In this document: piece after piece, positions 7,053 through 14,889 of the stretch
Layout of the letters: each line of letters opens with the position of its first letter
Position numbering within the stretch: position 1 is the stretch's first letter
Source: a virus
Virus record (IMG/VR): IMGVR_UViG_3300021197_001642
Span: 1-26,084 of that record
Strand: one strand, 5' to 3'
DNA length: 26,084 bases
Notes under the pieces: generated by a model
The model's input: only the letters and a program-made list of their open reading frames with translations
Databases searched by the model: none
Told to the model about the DNA's origin: nothing
Program-made: the position numbers and the translations under genes

Positions 7053-8815
7053 GAAACCTTTACATGTTCCAACCGCAGTATGCGGTAGAAGTAAGAAGCG
7101 AAGACACGTATTGGTTACCGTATAGTGTTGGATGTCTTTGGGCATATTGTATGCAATATGACGATGTAGCTAGTGGATTTGATTTGAAAGATTTAATATT
7201 TAAACGAGAGGATCCTGAAAAATTAGTAGCAAGACTAGAAAACCCAGTAGTCTGTGCTTTTAGTACATATATTTGGAACGAACAATATAATCTACATGTT
7301 GCAAAGTTAATAAAGGAAAAGTATCCAGAATGCATCATTGAATTTGGTGGACCACAAGCAACAGAAAAACTTACAAAGTACGATTTTATTGACTGTATTA
7401 TTGTATCTGAAGGGGAAGAAGCATTTTTAGATCTACTCCGAAAAGTTATATCTATGGAACCATTTGAAAGAATATATCGGAAAAATCGAATTGAAGATAT
7501 GGATTTTCAAAGTCCTTATCAACTTGGTGTCTTTCGCAAGATAGTATCTGATAATCCAGATGTTTTATGGTCTATGACAGTAGAGACCAACAGAGGGTGC
7601 CCACATAGATGCACTTATTGTGACTGGGGTGGAATGACATATCAAAAGGTCAAGCACTTTGGACTAGAGAGGATTGAGGATGATATAAACTGGGCAGCAA
7701 GAAACAATGTTGGGTTTATATTTAATGCAGATGCAAATTTTGGAATGTTTAAAGAGAGAGACCTTGAAATTGCAAAACTCTTTCGTAGTGCAGCAGATCG
7801 TGGTAAACTAGAAGCAATTAATGTCCAATATTCAAAAAATTCTACTGAAGTCATTTTTGAAATTGCACAAATTCTTGGTGATATTAGTAGAGGTGTAACC
7901 CTGAGTGTTCAGAGTATGAATGAACCCACATTAAAATCAATCAAGAGAAAAAATATGAGCATCAATAAGATATCTGAGCAAATTGAGAAGAGTAAAAAAT
8001 ATGGAGTTAAAACATATACTGAACTAATTCTTGGGTTACCAGAAGAAACTTTAGACTCTTGGAAAAATGGATTTGCCAAAATTCTTGAGTGTGGACAGCA
8101 TGATTCTATTGACGTTTGGTTCTGTCAAATGTTTGGTGATACTGATCTGAATAGTTCTTTGTCGAGGGAAGTCCATGGAATTAAGACTATCAAAGCAGAA
8201 GACTACATGTCCTTCAGTAAAGAAGACCATGATATTAAAGAAGTCATAGAATTGATTTCAGAGACTAATACTATGACTAATGATGAACTTATTGAAGCAT
8301 ACCTTTATGGATGGTTAATAATTCAATTTCATATTGCTGGATATACTCAACTAGTCGCAAAGCATTTTTATAAAAATTTAAATGTTGACTATAGAATATT
8401 CTATGATGCTTTGTTTGAGTTTATTAAAAAGGATACTGGGGTTATAGGTCAACACTACAAGGAGATTGAAAAATCTGTATCTCACTATATGAAAACTGGC
8501 AAAATCTTAGATCAAGGAAAGCATGGACATACTTTACATGCAGGAAGTTTTGCTTTTATGTTTAATAATAAAAAAGATATATTTGATATTTTAGATAAAG
8601 TTGCTACACTATTGATTCCAATCGATGATGATATTTTAAAACTTCAAAGAGCATTTATTTTTGATGAGGATGTTCAGTACCCATACCATATTGAATGTGA
8701 AGATGGCAAGTATGAAGTAGATACTGAGTTCAAAGAGTTTGATAAAAATGACCCACACACAGTGTTTATTTTGCGGCGCAAAGGTTTATTGAAGAATCAA
8801 CTATGTAAGGTTTGA
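7049..8815 (+). CDS. B12-binding-type radical SAM protein 2
   Basis: This 588-residue paralogue of the preceding protein is similar along its full length, so it is a tandem duplication or an inherited pair. The same landmarks recur: N-terminal MFQPQ, WLPYSVGCLWAY, CAFSTYIWNEQYN and IIEFGGPQAT; then C184, C188 and C191 in CPHRCTYCDWGG; LSVQSMNEPTLKSIKRKN; and TELILGLPEETLDSW. Again no DxHxxG is seen. Translation is coupled through the 4-nt ATGA overlap. The C-termini diverge more than the barrels, which may reflect different substrates or a heterodimer. The last 50 nt overlap the end of the oppositely oriented oxygenase gene. I see no terminator after the stop. Confidence 0.9.
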   Translation: MRNLYMFQPQYAVEVRSEDTYWLPYSVGCLWAYCMQYDDVASGFDLKDLIFKREDPEKLVARLENPVVCAFSTYIWNEQYNLHVAKLIKEKYPECIIEFGGPQATEKLTKYDFIDCIIVSEGEEAFLDLLRKVISMEPFERIYRKNRIEDMDFQSPYQLGVFRKIVSDNPDVLWSMTVETNRGCPHRCTYCDWGGMTYQKVKHFGLERIEDDINWAARNNVGFIFNADANFGMFKERDLEIAKLFRSAADRGKLEAINVQYSKNSTEVIFEIAQILGDISRGVTLSVQSMNEPTLKSIKRKNMSINKISEQIEKSKKYGVKTYTELILGLPEETLDSWKNGFAKILECGQHDSIDVWFCQMFGDTDLNSSLSREVHGIKTIKAEDYMSFSKEDHDIKEVIELISETNTMTNDELIEAYLYGWLIIQFHIAGYTQLVAKHFYKNLNVDYRIFYDALFEFIKKDTGVIGQHYKEIEKSVSHYMKTGKILDQGKHGHTLHAGSFAFMFNNKKDIFDILDKVATLLIPIDDDILKLQRAFIFDEDVQYPYHIECEDGKYEVDTEFKEFDKNDPHTVFILRRKGLLKNQLCKV

Positions 8816-9428
8816 ACGCTTCTACTGCTTCTTCCCATAAGATTCTCCTTTCGTATGAAGTATTCATGTCCATTAAAGCAATAGTTAAGGTAAATCTAGA
8901 ATCTGGTGATGGATTATAGGAACTGTGTAGAGGACCAACATTTACTAAACTGCAAGGTCCAACCTCAACTTCGTGCTTCAACGTTGAATATTGTTCTCTA
9001 GTTACTAGAACTTGTCCATGATAATGGTCATCTGTTCTGTCCCCTATTTGATATTCACTTCTTTCTGGAATATCCATAGAACAAACTTGCTCTGCACTGG
9101 TACTTACTCGCATTACCATATCTGAAGTCCACCACCTCATAGTGCTGCCTTTACCACCAAATTGGAAAATTAGTTTTGCCCAATCGGCATAATAAACATT
9201 ATCAGAATGTATAACACCATCGTCAAATGGTGGGGTATAAAAAAACTCTATCCAAGTAGAAGTAAAACCCATACTGTTTAACCAGGGTTCTATTTTATCA
9301 TTGCCGAGTTCAGATAATTTAAATGTCTTATGGAATTCTGGCCAACGTAAACCATCAGTTTGATACAGAGACGTGTCAATATTTGGGATATACTCCCCAA
9401 TATCTAAAAATCTATGATATTGATTCAT
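8766..9428 (-). CDS. 2OG-Fe(II) oxygenase-like protein
   Basis: In this 220-residue protein the spacing of likely ligands fits a double-stranded beta-helix 2-oxoglutarate/Fe(II) oxygenase. The IHSDN segment gives H74-x-D76, and VGPLHSSYNPSPDSRFTLTIAL gives the distal H168 and the 2OG-binding R178. A WAKLIFQFGGKGSTMRWW segment follows the HxD strand. Such enzymes hydroxylate proteins, lipids or small molecules; the target is unknown. It starts 2 nt after the portal gene stop, so it is read with gene 20, and its 3' end overlaps the second radical SAM gene tail-to-tail by 50 nt. It may belong functionally to the modification cassette although it is transcribed with the capsid genes. Confidence 0.75.
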   Translation of the reverse strand: MNQYHRFLDIGEYIPNIDTSLYQTDGLRWPEFHKTFKLSELGNDKIEPWLNSMGFTSTWIEFFYTPPFDDGVIHSDNVYYADWAKLIFQFGGKGSTMRWWTSDMVMRVSTSAEQVCSMDIPERSEYQIGDRTDDHYHGQVLVTREQYSTLKHEVEVGPCSLVNVGPLHSSYNPSPDSRFTLTIALMDMNTSYERRILWEEAVEAFKPYIVDSSINLCAAK

Positions 9429-9430
9429 AA

Positions 9431-11092
9431 TTAAGTAATTTCTGGTGCCTCAGTACTCCCTCCATCTTTAGCACCATCAAGATTTGGTTCTTGAATTGGT
9501 GTTCCCAAATCATCTCCTCCAGATGCCATCGGTTCTCCAGTTACTGGATCAATAGGTGCATTTGGATCTGGAATGATACCTGCACTAATTTCCTTTTTAA
9601 TTAGTGAATCCTGTTCAATAATTTCTTCATCTGTTTGACGAAGAATTTTGCGTCGAACCCAATCTTGAGAGTAATACTTGCCAATATAGGGTTCTGCAGT
9701 TGCCGCAATATTCAGTCTTTCGGTGAGAAGTTCTGCATCCTTTAGTTCTGAGAAATGATTATCATATAAGAAATCATATTGAATATGCTCAGACATTATC
9801 TCCCAATCTTCTGGAGATACAATATTCTTCAGAAGTAGTTGAGTTCTTAAGATGTCATTAAACATGTTTGAGAATCTCTTTCTCAAACGACCAACAAACT
9901 TAGTAAATTTTAATTCATCTCTAAGAATTTCTGACGAGCGACCAAGATTGAATCCTTCTTGTCCACCTATTCTAGAAGATGGAACATTCAATGATCGGTA
10001 AAGTTTTTCTTGGAAATATTTAATATCTGATAGTTCGCCAAGATTTTGACCACCAGGTAGAGTTGTGATCTCAGTACCACGACCACCTTCACGACGAGGC
10101 AACCAGAAATCTTCAAGCATACTCATATGCTTTTTATCATCACGAATCTCGCCAGTGCTAGAATCGTATACGAGTTTGTTACGATATCTCATCATAACAT
10201 CACGCAGATATTGTTCTGCTTTCATTTTTGGCAAATTGCCAACATCGATGTAAAAAATTCTACGCTCTGGAGCGCGAGATAATCTATAGATGACAAGAGA
10301 GTCTTCAATCATGCGAAGTTGATTGAGTGACTTAATTGCCTTATGCAAATATGAGAGAGTGAGGTTTTTATTTCTATCAACAAGACCTGAAGTACAGTAT
10401 GCAACAGAGTCCTTAGACATCTTAATTCCATTCTGTGCAGAGTTTTGTCCGCTATTAATAATTCCAGTCTGACTAGTTGATTGGTTATATACAAAATATT
10501 CTTGAATCTCTGGAAATCCAGTATCTTTTGGATCCTTCTCACCACTAGGCAAGTATCTAATATCTTCTTTTCTTTTTTTATTTGCTTGTCTAACGAAACG
10601 CATTTTTAATGCGTCAATATATCTCAGTTCTTGAATCCCTTCTGTAGGATTCTCCATATCAATTACTTTGTGATAATAAAGTCTACCATCAACATACCAA
10701 TTCCTGTATATCTCATGGCACTTTTTATCAAAGTCAAGCATGTCTAAAATGTGCTTGAATTCTTCCCTAATTTTTTTCTTGAGACCATCGCTTACTTTTA
10801 AATTTGACAGTTCAATTTGAACTGGACTGTCATTAGAATCACTTACAATAGCCTCATTAACAATATCTTCAATCGCACCATCAACCTCTGGATGCAGTGC
10901 CATCTCTCTATATCTCTTTACAAGATCATATTCTGATCTATATACACCCTCAATATCTACATACGATCCAAAAAAACCACTAGTTAAATAATGATCAACC
11001 CCGTCCTCATTATTCTGAGGAACGGGGGAAACCACACCTTTCGGTTTATTTTCACCATCTTCAATAGAAAATCCAAATAACTTGGCAGCCAT
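9431..11092 (-). CDS. 20: Portal vertex protein gp20
   Basis: This 553-residue protein is close to T4 gp20 (524). It forms the dodecameric ring at the unique head vertex through which DNA is packaged and the neck is attached. Portal landmarks include the N-terminal YDLVKRYREMALHPEVDGAIEDIVNEAIV, the central LVDRNKNLTLSYLHKAIKSLNQL and the conserved NVPSSRIGGQEGFNLGR in the second half. The C-terminus is an acidic, Pro-rich tail. A late promoter lies 28 nt upstream in the short gap after gene 19. The oxygenase gene follows 2 nt after its stop. Confidence 0.96.
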   Translation of the reverse strand: MAAKLFGFSIEDGENKPKGVVSPVPQNNEDGVDHYLTSGFFGSYVDIEGVYRSEYDLVKRYREMALHPEVDGAIEDIVNEAIVSDSNDSPVQIELSNLKVSDGLKKKIREEFKHILDMLDFDKKCHEIYRNWYVDGRLYYHKVIDMENPTEGIQELRYIDALKMRFVRQANKKRKEDIRYLPSGEKDPKDTGFPEIQEYFVYNQSTSQTGIINSGQNSAQNGIKMSKDSVAYCTSGLVDRNKNLTLSYLHKAIKSLNQLRMIEDSLVIYRLSRAPERRIFYIDVGNLPKMKAEQYLRDVMMRYRNKLVYDSSTGEIRDDKKHMSMLEDFWLPRREGGRGTEITTLPGGQNLGELSDIKYFQEKLYRSLNVPSSRIGGQEGFNLGRSSEILRDELKFTKFVGRLRKRFSNMFNDILRTQLLLKNIVSPEDWEIMSEHIQYDFLYDNHFSELKDAELLTERLNIAATAEPYIGKYYSQDWVRRKILRQTDEEIIEQDSLIKKEISAGIIPDPNAPIDPVTGEPMASGGDDLGTPIQEPNLDGAKDGGSTEAPEIT

Positions 11093-11120
11093 TATAATTA
11101 AAGTGTAAAAATGTTATTAC

Positions 11121-11128
11121 TATTTATC
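11121..11128 (-). promoter_or_regulatory. Late promoter of gene 20
   Basis: The minus strand reads GATAAATA, 28 nt before the gene 20 ATG and within the 40-nt gap after gene 19. Confidence 0.75.
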
Positions 11129-11132
11129 AAGG

Positions 11133-11732
11133 TTATACAATGGGTGTTCCAGTCTGATCATTACCAGCTGCTGCCCAGTATTGTACCTGGAAGTCAACTG
11201 TAAATTCTTCGATGGTATCTCCACTCTCATACGAAAGATCGATTTGAGAGATATTAGTTGGGAATATATCGTAGAATCTATATGTTCTCAGTGGAAGGTT
11301 TGTTGTAGAATCAGTGTTCTCTGTGGAGAACTTAGTTTGTCCTCTACCTAACTGATGAACATATGCATCAACCATGTAGGATGATGGATTTGTAGCACCA
11401 GTTGCATTATCAAGTTTACTGATTTGATTCATCCACTGCTCAAAAGCAGTTCTAAGTTTGAAGTCTTCATCGTTGACTACAGTGACAGTCCATACATCAA
11501 ATGTCCTGTCTCCTGCAACCTTCAGTACCCTTCCTCTGAAGGGCACTTCAATTTGTGCAACATTGGATGCTGGCAAAGCAGCACTCTTACACATAAAGTT
11601 AAAGGTATCGTCATCCCATCCATCAACACTTCCAGGAAATGCTGGGATAGTAACTTCAAATAAATTTGGTCTTGCACCACCGCCTTGGAGCTTTGCTTTG
11701 AAGTCGGTGATAGTTCTAATAGCGCGTGCCAT
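11133..11732 (-). CDS. 19: Tail tube protein gp19
   Basis: This 199-residue protein follows the sheath gene, as gene 19 does in T4 (163 residues). It has the tube signature: a basic N-terminus (ARAIRTITDFKAKLQGGGARPNLFEVTIP), a strand with FMCKSAALPASNVAQIEVPFRGR, and WTVTVVNDEDFKLRTAFEQWM, all characteristic of T4-like tube subunits. Stacked hexamers form the inner channel for DNA ejection. A strong GGAGG ribosome-binding site lies about 9 nt before the start, in keeping with the high copy number needed. Confidence 0.95.
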   Translation of the reverse strand: MARAIRTITDFKAKLQGGGARPNLFEVTIPAFPGSVDGWDDDTFNFMCKSAALPASNVAQIEVPFRGRVLKVAGDRTFDVWTVTVVNDEDFKLRTAFEQWMNQISKLDNATGATNPSSYMVDAYVHQLGRGQTKFSTENTDSTTNLPLRTYRFYDIFPTNISQIDLSYESGDTIEEFTVDFQVQYWAAAGNDQTGTPIV

Positions 11733-11752
11733 TGGGGTAATTCCTCCGTGTT

Positions 11753-11760
11753 TATTTAAT
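11753..11760 (-). promoter_or_regulatory. Possible variant late promoter, gene 19
   Basis: The minus strand reads ATTAAATA, one mismatch from NATAAATA, 20 nt before the gene 19 ATG and inside the 39-nt gap after gene 18. Confidence 0.4.
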
Positions 11761-11771
11761 CAGTTAGTAGA

Positions 11772-14582
11772 TCAAACTCTACCAGCGACTTCTTCAAACG
11801 AGACACCAGTTCTCGTCGCAACAAACGTCAAGGTGACGTAGTTAATTGACTTAGCAGGCTTCAGGAAGATGTCTGCTCTGAACTCGTTGTTATCAATAAC
11901 ATCAGGTGTGTTATTGGTCTCGTCGCAAATTACAAGGTAGTCATAAATTCCGCGCTTAGATTGAATGTCGCGCAGATATGGTTCAACGATATTTACAAAG
12001 TTAGTTCTTGTAATCTGATCGTTGAACTCAAATAATTGAGCTTCTGCTGCTTTTTGCAGTGACTGTTCTACTGTCAAGAATAGACGGCGAACATTGATCC
12101 TATCAAATGCTGATGCATATGCGAGGGCAGTTTTATCACCAAATAGAATGATTCCAGCACCACTTTGATTAATTACAGAATTAATTCTATTTGAATAAAG
12201 ACTATCTCTTTGAGTCTTATCTGGATTAAATGCAAGTTTAATTGCATTTTTAATAACACCTCTTTGCTGTCCTGCAGGCGAGAACCATGGGAAAGCGATT
12301 AAATTGGTGCGTGTCATCAATCCAGCAATATCTGGATTTGTTGGAATATAACGGAATAGATTATTGAATCTATCATATGTATACTTATATCCACTATCAA
12401 ATACAGCGTAAGAGCTGGATGCTAAAGGTCCGAAAAACTCAATCAAATTATTTGTCTGAGTTACTGGATTTGTTAAGTCAACAATGGACTGCCTATGGGG
12501 TCCAATTACTGCAACACAATCCTTTCTTCCATCAGCAATAGATATGAGTTTATTTGCTTTTGCTTGACTATCTCCTTGTGAGTCACAACCAGGACCCATA
12601 ATTAAGTAGTCAACCGCAATATCTTCTTTGTTATTAAAGAGTTGATATGCTGTAACAATATCACCGAGTTGTGATTTGAGATTACCTTGATCAGTGTAAT
12701 TTAAACCTTTACCCAAATCAAAGGTATGTCTTCCGATAGAATTAAATATTGATCCATTAGCAGTTCTATCCCAAATCATGTCCGATTGGACTGCAGGACT
12801 AGAGAAGTTGGTTGGATCATCTCCATCATTATAAAGGTTGGGATTCTGAGCATCTGGACTGAAGATAGTTGAAGATGGGAAGATATTGTGGAAGGTATCA
12901 TTCGCATTACTTGGATTTGCACCCGCGTAGATATACTTGGAGAAGTTTGCCAGATAATTCTTATACCACATTTTCTGTGGAGAATTTACCTGTGATACTG
13001 TATCTGTCGCTTTAGACAAGAACAGATGCTTCTCTAGAATATTTCCTCTTACTCCTGTAAGTTGACCAGAGTCGTCTACAACGACAACGTGTAACTCATC
13101 GTTCTCACCACTTCTTTCCTCAACAAATCCAGATGTTCCTGGTTTGGGAGCGATAGTTCTCCAGTAAATTACTGAATTATCTAACTTAAGAGTTTGTGAG
13201 TTATACCAATCATCAACACCGTCTACCAGAAGTCTGGAGTTGCTAGCTGTGACTGAAAGGACAACTTTATCGTCTCTGAGTTCAGATACCGTTAAACGGG
13301 CATCATCTGTTGGTGTAGTACCACCAATAGAAGCACCTTCAATTGTAATTACTTCATTCAACTGATATGCAAGACCAGTATTGACTGCAGTTACTGTTCC
13401 AATACCACCACCAGAATCTCTGTAGACATTGAACGAGATTCCAGATCCTACTGTACTTACGCCAGCGACAGAAAGATAAATTCCATTCGATGCCGAAGGA
13501 ATTGTTGTGAATGTTGTAATTCCACTGGTTGCTTTAATAGCGCCTTGAGTTAAATCAAAACCACCAACAGCAGAACCACCAATAGATACTGTATCACCAA
13601 CAGTGTATCCAATACCAGCACTTACAATAGAAATCTTAGATGCATCAACGTTACCGTCAGTGCTATTTCTTGTGATATTGAAAGTTGCTTGAGATCCTGT
13701 TCCTCCAGTAGTTCCACCGACTCCACTATATGTTTGATCCTGCTGACCATTTATTGGGGTCGATGTTGTTACACCAACATTAGAGATTGAGTCAATTGGA
13801 GATGATACCAATCCGTTTTGGTCAACGAACATTACTCTTTGCTTCGATAAGAATGAAGAGTATGTACTATTTGATGAATATGTTTGCCTGTTATGCTTAC
13901 CAGGTTGAGTTCCTCCAGTAGAAACTCTAGAGTGGATCTTAACAGTAACGGCACTAGTATTAATGGTTTCACCATCAATGACACTAGTTACGATTCCTTT
14001 TAAGTATCCTTGGAATGCTTCTGTTGTACCAAGACCAGGAATTACTTGTCCCGAGATATCAACAGTAATACCATATCCCACGTTTACGCCAAGAGCAGAG
14101 ATTGCTGTTGTCGCAAAACCAACAACTTGATCTGCAAAGTCGTCAATAACACAAACCTTTAGTCCATTAGACCAGGTTCCAGGATTCTTTGCTGCATAAT
14201 ACCAATCGGATGCTGAACTACTATAGTTACTATTGTAGTCATCAAAGTTTTTAATTTTAACATCCAGTCTAGCAGATGTTCCAACACCAACGTTGGCATT
14301 TGCGAGCAGATCTCCATCTGTACGGACAACCTTCAACACACCACCGTAGGAAAGGTATGAAGAAGCACTCATCCAGTATTCGTACTGGTTATCTTCTGTT
14401 TTCGGTAATCCGAAATTGTTGATTAGTTCTTGTTCTGTGGATACCGTAATTGGTTCGTTGACGGGTCCAATTTCAAATGGACCTGCAATAGCTCCAATAT
14501 TATCAAGAACGTTCTCAGCTCTCCCTACCGTTAAATCAACCTCTCTAGTTAATACACCAGGAGATAATTGAGGAGTCGCCAT
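11772..14582 (-). CDS. 18: Contractile tail sheath protein gp18
   Basis: At 936 residues this is much larger than T4 gp18 (659). The N-terminus (LSPGVLTREVDLT) and the C-terminal sheath core (VEQSLQKAAEAQLFEFND, FVNIVEPYLRDIQSKRGIYDYLVICDETNNTPDVIDNNEF, then the final strand) are clear sheath signatures. The extra mass is a beta-rich, Gly/Ser/Thr-rich insertion at about residues 285-435. It contains GxGY-type repeats (AGIGYTVGDTVSI and the degenerate TGLAYQLNEVITI) like those in the neck and right-edge proteins. In T4 the corresponding variable domain is on the outer surface of the sheath, so the insertion is probably exposed. An AAGGAG ribosome site and a late promoter precede the start. Confidence 0.96.
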   Translation of the reverse strand: MATPQLSPGVLTREVDLTVGRAENVLDNIGAIAGPFEIGPVNEPITVSTEQELINNFGLPKTEDNQYEYWMSASSYLSYGGVLKVVRTDGDLLANANVGVGTSARLDVKIKNFDDYNSNYSSSASDWYYAAKNPGTWSNGLKVCVIDDFADQVVGFATTAISALGVNVGYGITVDISGQVIPGLGTTEAFQGYLKGIVTSVIDGETINTSAVTVKIHSRVSTGGTQPGKHNRQTYSSNSTYSSFLSKQRVMFVDQNGLVSSPIDSISNVGVTTSTPINGQQDQTYSGVGGTTGGTGSQATFNITRNSTDGNVDASKISIVSAGIGYTVGDTVSIGGSAVGGFDLTQGAIKATSGITTFTTIPSASNGIYLSVAGVSTVGSGISFNVYRDSGGGIGTVTAVNTGLAYQLNEVITIEGASIGGTTPTDDARLTVSELRDDKVVLSVTASNSRLLVDGVDDWYNSQTLKLDNSVIYWRTIAPKPGTSGFVEERSGENDELHVVVVDDSGQLTGVRGNILEKHLFLSKATDTVSQVNSPQKMWYKNYLANFSKYIYAGANPSNANDTFHNIFPSSTIFSPDAQNPNLYNDGDDPTNFSSPAVQSDMIWDRTANGSIFNSIGRHTFDLGKGLNYTDQGNLKSQLGDIVTAYQLFNNKEDIAVDYLIMGPGCDSQGDSQAKANKLISIADGRKDCVAVIGPHRQSIVDLTNPVTQTNNLIEFFGPLASSSYAVFDSGYKYTYDRFNNLFRYIPTNPDIAGLMTRTNLIAFPWFSPAGQQRGVIKNAIKLAFNPDKTQRDSLYSNRINSVINQSGAGIILFGDKTALAYASAFDRINVRRLFLTVEQSLQKAAEAQLFEFNDQITRTNFVNIVEPYLRDIQSKRGIYDYLVICDETNNTPDVIDNNEFRADIFLKPAKSINYVTLTFVATRTGVSFEEVAGRV

Positions 14583-14620
14583 GGATTCTGTCTCCTTGTA
14601 AGTCTCAGTTTATCTGAAAA

Positions 14621-14628
14621 TATTTATT
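14621..14628 (-). promoter_or_regulatory. Late promoter of gene 18
   Basis: The minus strand reads AATAAATA, 38 nt before the gene 18 ATG, in the 82-nt gap that follows the zinc-ribbon gene. Confidence 0.75.
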
Positions 14629-14664
14629 AAAAAGGGCATTTACGCGGGGAATACTGACGTGATA

Positions 14665-14877
14665 CTACCAATCTGGATAGTTCCAAGTGTTTGATCCCCT
14701 ATTTACTCTCTTTTTAGTACATACTTTACACTCATAAGAAAATGATGATGGTGTAATGCCCCTGTCCTTTCTAGTTCTATAGTAACCCTCTATTAAATTT
14801 TTTCTCTCGCCACAAATTCGACACTTCCTATCATGAAGTAATAAATGACCAAACTTTAACTGACCGTCTAAGTCCAT
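14665..14877 (-). CDS. Small four-Cys zinc-ribbon protein
   Basis: This 70-residue protein lies between genes 17 and 18. Two CxxC knuckles (C19/C22 in CRICG and C50/C53 in CKVC), about 27 residues apart, predict a treble-clef or zinc-ribbon fold. The basic residues after the second pair (TKKRVNRG) are compatible with nucleic-acid binding. The arrangement resembles the zinc-binding half of HNH or endonuclease-VII-like proteins, but no HNH catalytic His/Asn pattern is present, so no nuclease call is made. It starts 12 nt after the gp17 stop and is probably read with it. Function unknown. Confidence 0.7.
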   Translation of the reverse strand: MDLDGQLKFGHLLLHDRKCRICGERKNLIEGYYRTRKDRGITPSSFSYECKVCTKKRVNRGSNTWNYPDW

Positions 14878-14889
14878 TTAAATTCTAAA

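Noticed and set aside
8770-8783. Small GC inverted repeat TTTGC-GGC-GCAAA as a bidirectional terminator
   Set aside because: The stem is only 5 bp, lies inside both coding regions, and no U-run of useful length follows on either strand.
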